The notes: a model not told the origin generated them from the letters alone. A stretch of 28,941 bases of DNA from CAZTVF01 sp964616985 (GCA_964616985.1 CAZTVF010000069.1:1-28941), one strand, 5' to 3'; positions 15,227 through 23,088 are shown, numbered from the stretch's first letter. Numbers and translations: made by a program.

Positions 15227-17035
15227 ATGGACCAGTTCACGAACGAAGACTTGAAGCGGACTCATCACTGCGGGCAGTTGCGGGAAAGCGATATCGGCGC
15301 GCACGTTCGCCTGTGCGGCTGGGTGCGCAGCTACCGCGATCACGGCGGGGTGGTCTTTATCGACCTCCGCGACCGCGAGGGCATCACGCAGGTCGTGTTC
15401 GACCTGCCCGACGCCGCCAACCAGGCCGCCACCGACATGTACAACCTCGCCCGCGCCCTGCGGAACGAGTGGGTCATCTCCATCGCCGGCACGGTCCGCC
15501 ACCGCGGCCAGGACCGCATCAATCCCAAGCTGCCCACCGGGCAGATCGAGATTGTCGGCGACGCCCTGGCCGTGCTCAACCGCTCGGACACCGTGCCGTT
15601 CGAGCCCGACGAATTCGCCGACACGTCGGAGGAGATCCGCCTCCGCTACCGCTACATCGACATCCGCCGCCCGGAGATGACCAAGGCGCTCATGACGCGT
15701 CACAAGATCTCCCGGGCCATGCGCAACGTGCTGGACCACGCGGGCTTCATCGAGGTGGAGACGCCGTTTCTCACCAAGAGCACGCCCGAAGGCGCCCGCG
15801 ACTTCCTGGTGCCCTCGCGCCTGCAGCAGGGTCTGTTCTACGCCTTGCCCCAGAGCCCGCAGCTGTTCAAGCAGATCCTCATGGTCGGCGGCCTGGACAA
15901 GTACTACCAGATCGTCCGCTGCTTCCGCGACGAGGACCTCCGCGCCGACCGCCAGCCCGAGTTCACGCAGCTGGACCTCGAGATGTCCTTCTGCACCGAG
16001 AACGACGTGATGGCCGTCACCAACCACATCCTCCGCGAGGTGTGCAAGGTGGCGGGCAAGGAATATCCCGCCGACGTGCCGCACATGACCTGGGAGCAGG
16101 CGGTGGCGCAGTACGGCATCGACCGCCCGGACATGCGGTTCGGCATGCTGCTGCACGACGTGTCGGACATCGTCCGCGCCAGCGACTTCAAGGTCTTCGC
16201 CGACGCCCTGGCCAAGGGCGGCATCGTCAAGGCCATCTGCCCGCCGGGCGGGGCGAAGTTCACCCGCAAGGACATCGACGGCTACACCGCCTTCGCCGGC
16301 GACTTCGGGGCCAAGGGCCTCGCCTGGTGCAAGATCGAGAACGGCCAGTTCGCCGGCGGCGTGGCCAAGTTCCTCTCCCCCGACGTGCAGGCCAAGCTCC
16401 GCGCCGCCCTGGGCGCCAACGAGGGCGACATCCTGTTCTTCGTGGCCGACAAGGCCGCGACAGTGCACAAGGTGCTGGCGGCCCTTCGCGTCAAGCTGGG
16501 TCGCGACCTCAAGCTGTTCAAGGACGACGACTTCGCCTGGTGCTGGGTGACCGACTTCCCGATGTTCGAGTACAGCGAGGAAGACAAGCGGTGGGCCGCG
16601 ATGCACCACCCCTTCACCAGCCCGCGTCCGGAGGACCTGGACAAGCTGACGACCGATCCCGGCGCCGTCAAGGCCCGCGCGTACGACATCGTGTGCAACG
16701 GCACGGAGCTGGGCGGCGGGTCGATCCGTATCCACACGCCGGACGTGCAGTCGAAGGTGTTCAGCGCGCTGGGCATCGACGAGGACGACGCGCGGGTGAA
16801 ATTCGGCTTCCTGCTGGACGCGCTGCGCCTGGGCGCGCCGCCGCACGGCGGGCTGGCCCTGGGCCTCGACCGCGTGGTGATGATGATGGTCGGCGGGCAG
16901 AGCCTGCGCGACGTCATCGCCTTCCCCAAGACGCAGCGCGGCATCTGCCTGATGACCGAGGCCCCCGGCCCGGTGGCTGAAAAGCAGCTGGCCGAGCTCG
17001 ACCTCCGCATCATTGCCCCGCCGGCGAAGGAGTAG
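15227..17035 (+). CDS. aspS: aspartyl-tRNA synthetase, bacterial type
   Basis: The gene encodes 602 residues, within the usual bacterial range of about 590-610. It charges tRNA-Asp with aspartate. An N-terminal OB-fold anticodon-binding domain (about 20-110, VRLCGWVRSYRDHGGVVFIDLRD) is followed by the class II core. PTGQIEI and VETPFLTKSTPEGARDF are in place, then QSPQLFKQILMVGGLDKYYQI and motif 2 (RCFRDEDLRADRQPEFTQLD). The bacterial GAD insertion domain lies at about 290-430, and motif 3 reads GGLALGLDRVVMMM near the C-terminus. The start at 15227 matches the family and has AAAAGAGG upstream; a longer open frame to 15017 crosses the repeats. Whether it also charges tRNA-Asn cannot be decided here. 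Confidence 0.96.
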   Translation: MDQFTNEDLKRTHHCGQLRESDIGAHVRLCGWVRSYRDHGGVVFIDLRDREGITQVVFDLPDAANQAATDMYNLARALRNEWVISIAGTVRHRGQDRINPKLPTGQIEIVGDALAVLNRSDTVPFEPDEFADTSEEIRLRYRYIDIRRPEMTKALMTRHKISRAMRNVLDHAGFIEVETPFLTKSTPEGARDFLVPSRLQQGLFYALPQSPQLFKQILMVGGLDKYYQIVRCFRDEDLRADRQPEFTQLDLEMSFCTENDVMAVTNHILREVCKVAGKEYPADVPHMTWEQAVAQYGIDRPDMRFGMLLHDVSDIVRASDFKVFADALAKGGIVKAICPPGGAKFTRKDIDGYTAFAGDFGAKGLAWCKIENGQFAGGVAKFLSPDVQAKLRAALGANEGDILFFVADKAATVHKVLAALRVKLGRDLKLFKDDDFAWCWVTDFPMFEYSEEDKRWAAMHHPFTSPRPEDLDKLTTDPGAVKARAYDIVCNGTELGGGSIRIHTPDVQSKVFSALGIDEDDARVKFGFLLDALRLGAPPHGGLALGLDRVVMMMVGGQSLRDVIAFPKTQRGICLMTEAPGPVAEKQLAELDLRIIAPPAKE

Positions 17036-17062
17036 GTCGTAGGAGAAAGGTCGTAGGTCGTA

Positions 17063-17186
17063 GCGAAGAGCTTCGCATGAGCGGAGGCGGGGCTGCGGCT
17101 TGCCGTTCGTCGCTGTTTTTTGATGGTGACAGGATCGAACAGCGCCGAACGGCAAGCCGATGCCCTGACGTTGGCGAAGGCGAAGC
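17063..17186. repeat. inverted-repeat element related to the one at 5581-5667
   Basis: The arms at 17096-17117 (CGGCTTGCCGTTCGTCGCTG…) and 17138-17159 are complementary except for one base. A perfect palindrome GCGAAGAGCTTCGC lies at 17063-17076, and GGCGAAGGCGAAGCTC follows the right arm. The core (TTCGxCGCTGTTT…TTGAT) and the GCGAAGCTC flank are shared with 5581-5670. Confidence 0.75.
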
Positions 17187-17238
17187 TCCTCCCTGAAACC
17201 TGTTCCCTGGACCCTGAAACCTTCATCTTGAGGCTTCC

Positions 17239-17760
17239 ATGTCCCATACGAACATCGAAATCAAGGCGCGCTGCAGCGACGTGGAGCGGGTGAGGCGGGT
17301 GCTGCAGGAACACGCGGCCGATTTCCGCGGCCTGGACCGCCAGATCGACACGTACTTCAACTGCCTTCACGGGCGGCTGAAGCTGCGGCAGGGCAACATC
17401 GAGAACGCCCTCATCCACTACGACCGCCCCGACGACCGCGGCCCCAAGCAGGCCACCGTCACGCTGTACCCCGCCGGCGAGGAGAGCGACGCCCTCAAGG
17501 CCGCCCTGGCCGCGGCGATGGGCATCAAGGTCGTCGTGGACAAGAGCCGCGAGATCTACTTCATCGACAACGTCAAGTTCCACATCGACGCCGTCACGGG
17601 CCTGGGGGCCTTCGTCGAGATCGAGGCCATCGACGCCGAAAACAAGCTCGGCGTGGACTACCTCCGCGGCCAGTGCGAGTGCTACCAGGCGCTGCTGGGC
17701 ATCAACGATCGCGACCTGCTGACGGGCTCCTACAGCGACATGATGCTCGAGGCGCGGTAG
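17239..17760 (+). CDS. CYTH-domain protein (class IV adenylate cyclase-like)
   Basis: The gene encodes 173 residues. CYTH enzymes bind triphosphates inside an eight-stranded tunnel with acidic and basic residues. The start NIEIKARC replaces the usual ExExK with NxExK (Glu 7 and Lys 9 kept). GRLKLRQG supplies the next basic strand. HYDRPD, KQATVTLYP, VVDKSREIYFIDNVKFHID and LGAFVEIEAID follow in the family order. Members include CyaB adenylate cyclases and thiamine-triphosphatases; small CYTH proteins of this class are often annotated CyaB, but the activity is unproven. It is cytoplasmic. The ATG at 17239 has only a weak GAGG upstream. It follows aspS after a 203-base spacer that contains a large hairpin, so cotranscription with aspS is doubtful. 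Confidence 0.85.
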   Translation: MSHTNIEIKARCSDVERVRRVLQEHAADFRGLDRQIDTYFNCLHGRLKLRQGNIENALIHYDRPDDRGPKQATVTLYPAGEESDALKAALAAAMGIKVVVDKSREIYFIDNVKFHIDAVTGLGAFVEIEAIDAENKLGVDYLRGQCECYQALLGINDRDLLTGSYSDMMLEAR

Positions 17761-17820
17761 CTTCGGACTTGGCGTGCGCGGTTCGCGAGCACCCCGGATT
17801 TGCCGCCGACCGTCGGGAGC

Positions 17821-17930
17821 GAGTTAACCAGTCAACGAGTTAACCAGCGAACCACCTCGTTGAGTGTTCGCCACCGACTCCCACCCAGTCAACGAGTTAA
17901 CGAGTTAACCAGTTAACGAGTTCACCAGTT
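17821..17930. repeat. arrays of 8-bp GTTAAC-type units upstream of pheT
   Basis: Two short arrays (17821-17850 and 17886-17930) are built of 8-mers of the form (G/C)AGTTAAC, with variants CAGTCAAC, CAGCGAAC and GAGTTCAC. A 35-base unrelated stretch separates them. This is the same unit type as at 1651-1684. The arrays end 15 bases before the candidate pheT promoter. Confidence 0.82.
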
Positions 17931-17945
17931 CCCGACTAACACTGT

Positions 17946-17974
17946 TTGACCACCTCCACCGGCGCGGATAACAT
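17946..17974 (+). promoter_or_regulatory. candidate pheT promoter
   Basis: TTGACC (17946-17951), 17 bases, then TAACAT (17969-17974), 5 of 6 and 4 of 6 matches. It lies 34 bases upstream of the ATG and directly after the GTTAAC arrays. Confidence 0.5.
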
Positions 17975-18007
17975 AATCACCGCGCCCACAAGGCTGCAGG
18001 AGCATCC

Positions 18008-20008
18008 ATGAAGATTTCCCTCAACTGGCTTACGGACTACGTCAAGATCAACCTGCCGGCCAAGCAACTGGCCGAGCTGTTCATGCGAATCGGTTTCAAC
18101 GTCGAGACGATTGAAGAGACCGACAGCGACATCGTCATCGACCTGGAGGTCACGTCCAACCGGCCCGACCTGCTGGGGCACGTGGGCGTGGCCCGCGAGC
18201 TGGCCGCGGCCACCGGCGAGAAGTTCACCCCGCCGGTGATCCCCGCGCTGCCGACCCAGGGCAAGGCGGCCGAGCTGACCAGCGTGCAGGTGCTGGACGG
18301 CGACCTGTGCCCGCGCTACACCGCCCGCGTCATCCGCGGCGTCAAGGTGGGCCCCAGCCCCGCCTGGATGGTCGAGCGTCTGGCGGCCGTGGGCCTGCGG
18401 AGCATCAACAACGTCGTCGACGTGACCAACTACGTCCTGATGGAATACTCCCAGCCGCTGCACAGCTTCGACTACGACAAGCTGGGCGAGCGCCGCATCG
18501 TCGTCCGCCGGGCCAAGGACGGCGAGATGATGGTCTCGATCGATCAGACCAAGTGCCAGCTCGACCGCAACATGCTCGTGATCGCCGACGCGGCCAGGCC
18601 CGTCGCCATCGCGGGCATCATGGGCGGCCTGGAAAGCGAGGTCACCGCAGCCACCGTCAACGTGCTGCTGGAGTCGGCCCAGTTCGACCCGCTGACCACG
18701 CGCCGCACCAGCCGCAAGCTGGGCATCATGAGCGACAGCAACTACCGCTTCGAACGCGGCATCGACCCCGTCGGCGTGGATGAGGCCTCGCTGCGAGCCT
18801 GCCAGTTGATCATCCAGCTGGCCGGCGGCGAGTTGGCCGAGGGCATCGTCGACGTCTGGGCCAAGCCGCACCAGGCCGTGCAGGTCTCGATGCGCCCGGC
18901 CCGGACGAACAGCCTCCTGGGCATCGAGATCCCCGCCGACCGGCAGGGGAGCATCCTGGCCCGCCTGGGCCTCTCGCCGCGGGCAGAGGGTGACAAGATC
19001 GTCTGCACGATCCCGCCGTTCCGCCGCGATCTGTACCGCGAGATCGACCTTATCGAAGAGGTGGCCCGCCTCGAGGGCTTCGACAAGATCCCCGTCGCCG
19101 GCGCCATCACGCACCCGGTGAACCCCAAGGGCCTGGTGGAGAAGATCCGCCAGCAGGCCGCCGGCGTCCTGGCCGCCGCGTCCTTCGACGAGGCCGTCAC
19201 CATCAGCTTCGTTGACGCCCGGGAGGCCGAGCTGTTCGGCTTCGCCAAGCCCATCTGCACCGACACGCTGGTGCGAAAGACCAACAATGCCTTGCGGCCG
19301 ACCGTGCTGCCCAGCCTGCTGGGCGTGTGCAAGGGCAACCAGGACGCGGGCAATGCCGACGTGAGCCTGTATGAACTAGCCACCGTCTTCCCGCTGGCGG
19401 CGGGGCAGAAGCTTCCGGCTGAGCACATGGAACTGGCGATGGCGACCACGGCCGACCTGGCCGCGCTGCGCGGCGCGGTGGAGGCGCTGGTGGCACAGAT
19501 CGCGCCCAAGGCGTCGCTGGACGTGCGGCAGGCGCCGGTGGCCGGGTTTGCCGAGGCGGCGGCCGAGGTGTACGTCAACGGCGAGCGGCTGGGCGTGCTG
19601 GGGGCCATCACCCCGGCCGTGCTGGATCATTACGGCCTGGAAAAGCCCATCGCCGCGGCCGCGGTCAACTTCAACATGCTGGCCAAGCTGGGCGGGGCGG
19701 TGCGGCGCTACCAGCCCGTGCCGCGGTTCCCGGCGATCCGCCGCGACCTGTCGGTGATCGTCGATGAGAGCGTGACGTGGCGGCAGTTGAGCGAGGCCAT
19801 CGCCGCCGTCGCCCAACCGATGCGCGTGGCGCTGGACTACGTGACGACGTACCGCGGCAAGCCCATCCCCGACGGCCGCAAGAGCGTCACCGCGACCCTC
19901 ACCTATCGCTGGAACGAAGGCACCCTCCGCAGCGAGCAGGTCGATGAGCAGGTTTCGCAAGTTGTGGCCGCTCTGAAGCAGTCGTTGGGTGCGGAACTGC
20001 GTGCCTGA
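18008..20008 (+). CDS. pheT: phenylalanyl-tRNA synthetase beta subunit, short form
   Basis: The gene encodes 666 residues; common bacterial PheT proteins are near 800. The start MKISLNWLTDYV is typical and AGGAG lies 6 bases upstream. The protein goes directly from helix LAELFMRIGFNVETIEE to DIVIDLEVTSNRPDLLGHVGVARELAAATG, so the usual OB-fold tRNA-binding insertion after the first 40 residues is absent. The B3/4 editing domain (LCPRYTARVIRGVKVGPSPAWM…SINNVVDVTNYV), the B5 domain and the catalytic-like core follow. A C-terminal FDX-ACB anticodon-binding domain (PRFPAIRRDLSVIVDE…) ends the chain. It pairs with PheS to charge tRNA-Phe; pheS is not in the window. Confidence 0.94.
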   Translation: MKISLNWLTDYVKINLPAKQLAELFMRIGFNVETIEETDSDIVIDLEVTSNRPDLLGHVGVARELAAATGEKFTPPVIPALPTQGKAAELTSVQVLDGDLCPRYTARVIRGVKVGPSPAWMVERLAAVGLRSINNVVDVTNYVLMEYSQPLHSFDYDKLGERRIVVRRAKDGEMMVSIDQTKCQLDRNMLVIADAARPVAIAGIMGGLESEVTAATVNVLLESAQFDPLTTRRTSRKLGIMSDSNYRFERGIDPVGVDEASLRACQLIIQLAGGELAEGIVDVWAKPHQAVQVSMRPARTNSLLGIEIPADRQGSILARLGLSPRAEGDKIVCTIPPFRRDLYREIDLIEEVARLEGFDKIPVAGAITHPVNPKGLVEKIRQQAAGVLAAASFDEAVTISFVDAREAELFGFAKPICTDTLVRKTNNALRPTVLPSLLGVCKGNQDAGNADVSLYELATVFPLAAGQKLPAEHMELAMATTADLAALRGAVEALVAQIAPKASLDVRQAPVAGFAEAAAEVYVNGERLGVLGAITPAVLDHYGLEKPIAAAAVNFNMLAKLGGAVRRYQPVPRFPAIRRDLSVIVDESVTWRQLSEAIAAVAQPMRVALDYVTTYRGKPIPDGRKSVTATLTYRWNEGTLRSEQVDEQVSQVVAALKQSLGAELRA

Positions 20009-20066
20009 TACGGCAGGGCATTGAGCGGCGTGCTTCATTGAGTGGAACATTAGGAAAGGACTCCAT

Positions 20067-20699
20067 GTGTTCAAACTCTGGAACGCTGCGCTTCTTCTCC
20101 TGCTCATTGCCGGCTGCTCCGGGCCGTCGGAGAAGACGGTCGCTGCTTTCGATGAGCAGTTGAGTACCGTTGTTGTGGTAGAAGACTCGGCTCGTGGATG
20201 GCAGGTGGAGGCGGATGACGTGGGGAACACTACGCTTGTGAATCCTCGTGGGCAGCGATTCGATGTTGGCCCGACGCAGTACCCGGATATCAATCGGACA
20301 CGTCTGATCAAGATAGCGGTGCAGGAACTGAGAGCGGAGTTCCTCATTCTGTATGTCCCGCCGGTTGCCTCCGGCGGAAGCACTTTGACAGTGTTCACGA
20401 TAGCATCCAACGATACCCCAGTCAGGGCAGCGGATCTGCGTCATCATTGGGAGCCGCAGATGGTCACCGATTGGCGCGAGACCCTCTTTGTCGACTCCGA
20501 CGGCGATGGGATTCCCGAACTCCGTGACTGGGGCGCCTTTCGTTGGGAGGGGGCCAATACCTTCTATTCTTTTGACGGCGTCCGGTTCCATCCTTTGTGG
20601 GTGGAACAGTTCAAAGCATCCGAAGATAACTCGTATGACATGAAGCTCGTTTCCCGCCGCCGCGTAAAGACGGAAGATTCGAATCTGCCTTCGCAGTGA
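20067..20699 (+). CDS. lipoprotein with a Ca-loop-like motif, AT-richer than neighbours
   Basis: The gene encodes 210 residues. The start is GTG at 20067; an overlapping ATG at 20065 is in another frame. GGAAAGGA lies about 5 bases upstream. The N-terminus MFKLWNAALLLLLIAGC is a lipoprotein signal with lipobox IAGC (Cys 17). The mature part is mostly beta-strand-like. VDSDGDGIPEL at about 151-161 matches the DxDxDG loop of EF-hand or thrombospondin-type-3-like Ca sites and the FG-GAP 'DxDGDGxxEL' pattern. The gene is visibly lower in GC than the flanking genes and uses more A/T-ending codons, which suggests a different history or weaker selection. It lies between pheT and the ncRNA pair. I do not recognise the family. 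Confidence 0.78.
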   Translation: MFKLWNAALLLLLIAGCSGPSEKTVAAFDEQLSTVVVVEDSARGWQVEADDVGNTTLVNPRGQRFDVGPTQYPDINRTRLIKIAVQELRAEFLILYVPPVASGGSTLTVFTIASNDTPVRAADLRHHWEPQMVTDWRETLFVDSDGDGIPELRDWGAFRWEGANTFYSFDGVRFHPLWVEQFKASEDNSYDMKLVSRRRVKTEDSNLPSQ

Positions 20700-20832
20700 T
20701 ACGGGCGATCTTTGTGGTTCGGCAAATGTTTCTTCGGCGGCAAGTGACGCGTTTCACCGGGGTTGTGAAAAGGCCTGCATTTTCAGCCTTTTTCCTACGG
20801 TTTCTTGCACTGGCGCCTGGGGGGTCGCGCGG

Positions 20833-20838
20833 TATAAT
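20833..20838 (+). promoter_or_regulatory. perfect -10 box of ncRNA copy 1
   Basis: TATAAT at 20833-20838, with a start expected near 20845. TTGCAC at 20805-20810 is 22 bases away, too far for a normal -35; at the right distance there is only CTGGCG. The promoter may therefore depend on an activator or on the strong -10 box. Confidence 0.5.
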
Positions 20839-20844
20839 GCAGAG

Positions 20845-21021
20845 CGTTCAAGGACGCAGAAAAGCCTCTGCAGTGACCGGTTGACGAACCAAGTGAAAAG
20901 AACCGATAAACCCATTTCGGGAGGCTAAGTCCAGTGACCCTCCGGGGTCCGGCGGCCACCCACTTCGAAGATAATGGGTTCTTTCTCCTGCTTCGTCGCC
21001 GACACTCGCGGAGGCATTTTT
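20845..21021 (+). ncRNA. structured RNA of unknown family, copy 1
   Basis: A rod-like RNA of about 175 bases. A small 5' hairpin (GCGT/ACGC, 20845-20857) may precede the main fold. The closing stem GCCTCTGC (20864-20871) pairs with GCGGAGGC (21008-21015) and is followed by TTTTT, so it is also the terminator. Further in, AGTG/CACT and CGGTTGACGAA (20877-20887) pair with TTCGTCGCCG, AAAGAACC (20897-20904) pairs with GGTTCTTT (20977-20984), and GGGAGGC (20919-20925) pairs with GCCACCC (20955-20961). The tip is GACCC-TCCG-GGGTC (20936-20949), a UNCG-type tetraloop. A second pairing, AACCCATT (20909-20916) with AATGGGTT (20973-20980), would compete with part of the AAAGAACC helix. There are no ORFs of note. 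Confidence 0.72.
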
Positions 21022-21142
21022 ATGCGCCGGCCGAACGGGGCGTACGCACGCGTAGGTTGTTCACCGAATTTTGAGTTGGGCTAAAGTTTTTCCCGGATTC
21101 CGCCGACATGTAAGATGTCGCAATTCTAAGATTGTGACATAA

Positions 21143-21297
21143 GCCTCTGCGGTGAACGATAGGCGAAACTAGTGAGAAGAACCGATACACCCATCTAGGG
21201 GTGCCCGTCCATGACCCTCCGGGGTCAGGCAGCAACCCCCTTAATAAAGTGGGTTCTTTCTCCTGATTCGTCACCGACACATGCGGAGGCTTTTTTT
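21143..21297 (+). ncRNA. structured RNA of unknown family, copy 2
   Basis: A paralogue of copy 1, about 120 bases after its end. Closing stem GCCTCTGC (21143-21150) pairs with GCGGAGGC (21283-21290), followed by seven T. The internal helices recur with changed bases: CGATAGGCGAA with TTCGTCACCG, AAGAACC with GGTTCTT, AGGGG (21197-21201) with CCCCT (21237-21241), and TGCC (21202-21205) with GGCA (21228-21231). The tip TGACCC-TCCG-GGGTCA (21212-21227) is shared. GTCCA precedes the tip in both copies. No convincing promoter was found between the copies, so it may come from its own weak promoter or from read-through. Confidence 0.72.
21283..21297 (+). terminator. terminator of ncRNA copy 2
   Basis: The 3' half of the closing stem (GCGGAGGC) is followed by TTTTTTT. 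The matching 5' half is the start of the same RNA, so folding of the whole RNA and termination are coupled. Confidence 0.65.
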
Positions 21298-21549
21298 ATG
21301 CGCCAACATAAAATCAGCAGGGATGCAGGGGATAAAGCGGGATTTCAGAGGATGACGCCATGGCCGGTGACGCCGGCGGGGCGGAGGGGTTGTCATCAGA
21401 AGCCAGTCATCGGAACTGTTGCACTGCTGCGCCGCAATGAAACATAAGTATCTGCGTTCATCTGCGTTCATCCCTGCTTATATCTTCTGCTGACGAACCA
21501 CCGATCTCGCTGGCGCCACCGGCCCGCGCCGGAGCCAATGAAATCCTCT
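21298..21549. repeat. spacer with an inverted repeat reaching into the SpoIIE gene
   Basis: A perfect 21-bp inverted repeat has arms at 21313-21333 (ATCAGCAGGGATGCAGGGGA…) and 21552-21572. The second arm lies inside the last codons of the phosphatase gene. A short 10-bp tandem repeat TCTGCGTTCA occurs twice at about 21451-21470. No gene is seen. Confidence 0.75.
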
Positions 21550-22995
21550 TCATCCCCTGCATCCCTGCTGATCCGCTTTAGCTCGGACCGCCAGGATCGT
21601 CAGGTCGTCGCCAAGCGGCGTCTGGGCGCGGTGGACATCGAGGTCGCGGCGGATCTCGGCGAGAAGGGCCGACGCGGACAGCCCTATCGCGCGGGAGACA
21701 ATCGCTTGCAGCCGGTCCGTGCCGTAAAGGTTGCGCCGGCCGTCGAAGGCTTCGACCAGCCCGTCGCTGAAGATCAGCAGCCCGTCGTCGGGGGAGAACG
21801 CGAACTCGGCCGTCTCGTACTGTGAATCCATCTCTACGCCCAGCGGCAAGGCCGCCTGGCCATGGGCGACGACATCGCCGCGGGCAAACCACAACGCCTG
21901 CGGATGGCCCGCCAGCGACAGACGCGCCTTCTTCGCCCCAGGGTCGACCACGCAGCAGGCGGCCGTGACGAACTGCTCATTCAGCCGGTACAGCGTCTTG
22001 TTGATATGCGCCAGCACGGCCTGCGGCTCGGTGTTGACTTCGACAGCGGCATGCAGCGCCGCCTTGACGGCCGACATGACCAGCGCCGCCTGCACGCCGT
22101 GCCCCATGGCGTCGCCCAGGAACAGCAGCAGCCGCCCGTCGGGCAGCGGGACAAAGTCGACGATATCGCCGCCAAGCTGGACGGCCGGCTCGTAGACGAA
22201 GGCGACGTCAAACGCCGCCAGGTCCGGCGGCGGGGGGATCAGCGCCCGCTGCACCAGGCGGGCCATCTCCAAGTCGGCACGCATCGCGGCGTTCTGGGCC
22301 TCGATGAGCCGGTTCTGCTCGGTGAGCGTGGTGTGGAGGCGGCTCTTCTCGACGATGGCGGCCAGCTGCCCGGCGATCTGCTGGAAGAACGCCACGTGCA
22401 GCTTCGAATAGGTATGCTTGTCGATGCTGGAGAAGAAGATGAAGCCGATCGGCCTGCCCTGCACGATCAGCGGGCACGTCAGCGACGACCGCATGCCCTC
22501 CTCGACGACCAGGCGCGTCGATTCCGACTCGCCCTTGCGGCGGAGGTAGCCGACGAGGTCGCTGATGATTCGCGGGCGGCCGGTGGCGATGATCTGCTCC
22601 AGCGTCGAGCCTTCCAGCGGCGCCTCGAAGCCGATCGTCAGCAGCATCGGCCGATCTGACCGGGCCCAGCGGGCGACGACGCTGTTCCTCTCGCTGTTCA
22701 GCAGCGAAAAGCCGATGCGGTTGTAGGGGATCACCTGCTGCATCTCGTGGTAGACGAACTCCAGCACGTCTTCCAGCACCACGCCGTAGTTGACGCGCTC
22801 GGTGATCTGGAGCAGGCGGGCGAATTCCTCTTCCCGCTGCCGCAGCCGCTTGACCAGTTCCTCGGCGGCGTGCATGAAGCTCTCGAGCACTCTCTCGCCG
22901 TCCCCGTGCCGCGGGCGCGGCGCCTCGGCGGGCACGGGCCCGATAATCAGGGGCTCGTGCGATGCCGATTCCGCGATCGTCTGGTTGTACAGCAT
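21550..22995 (-). CDS. GAF-domain SpoIIE-type serine phosphatase
   Basis: The gene encodes 481 residues. An N-terminal segment with a possible coiled coil (about 40-65) leads into a GAF sensor domain (about 66-215, LLQITERVNYGVVLEDVLEFVYHEM…GFIFFSSIDKHTYSKLHVAFFQQIAGQLAAIVEKS). A linker helix follows, then a PPM/SpoIIE catalytic domain from about 255 with EPAVQLGGDIVDFV, FLGDAMGHGVQAAL, LLIFSDGLVEAFD and GDDLTILAVR, which carry the metal-binding aspartates. It probably dephosphorylates an anti-sigma-factor antagonist or similar switch protein in response to a GAF ligand; the partner is not in the window. The start at 22995 has AAGGGG upstream. The final residues (DQQGCRG) are encoded by the inverted repeat. 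A weak promoter TTCGAG-17-TATACT lies at 23043-23015. It is divergent from uvrB. Confidence 0.9.
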   Translation of the reverse strand: MLYNQTIAESASHEPLIIGPVPAEAPRPRHGDGERVLESFMHAAEELVKRLRQREEEFARLLQITERVNYGVVLEDVLEFVYHEMQQVIPYNRIGFSLLNSERNSVVARWARSDRPMLLTIGFEAPLEGSTLEQIIATGRPRIISDLVGYLRRKGESESTRLVVEEGMRSSLTCPLIVQGRPIGFIFFSSIDKHTYSKLHVAFFQQIAGQLAAIVEKSRLHTTLTEQNRLIEAQNAAMRADLEMARLVQRALIPPPPDLAAFDVAFVYEPAVQLGGDIVDFVPLPDGRLLLFLGDAMGHGVQAALVMSAVKAALHAAVEVNTEPQAVLAHINKTLYRLNEQFVTAACCVVDPGAKKARLSLAGHPQALWFARGDVVAHGQAALPLGVEMDSQYETAEFAFSPDDGLLIFSDGLVEAFDGRRNLYGTDRLQAIVSRAIGLSASALLAEIRRDLDVHRAQTPLGDDLTILAVRAKADQQGCRG

Positions 22996-23055
22996 ACGGT
23001 CCCCTTCTTGGAGAAGTATAGGAGTGCTTTCCAACCGCTCGAAAGGCCGATTCGT

Positions 23056-23061
23056 TATAAT
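23056..23061 (+). promoter_or_regulatory. perfect -10 box of uvrB
   Basis: TATAAT, 27 bases upstream of the uvrB ATG. No good -35 is present at 17 bases. No LexA-like box was recognised. Confidence 0.5.
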
Positions 23062-23088
23062 AGAGGGATTCACAGACGGGACGGACCC

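Noticed and set aside
15188..17155. 655-codon minus-strand frame
   Set aside because: It is antisense to aspS, whose class II synthetase motifs are intact. The predicted protein is His/Val/Arg-rich without any motif.
20864..21290. SRP (4.5S) RNA
   Set aside because: The GGCAGC after the tip of copy 2 recalls the SRP AGCAG strand, but copy 1 has GGCGGC, the tip is UCCG rather than GGAA, and the conserved GGUCAGGUCC context is absent.
20864..21290. 6S RNA
   Set aside because: The length and rod shape fit, but I see no large central bubble resembling an open promoter. It is kept only as an alternative to test.
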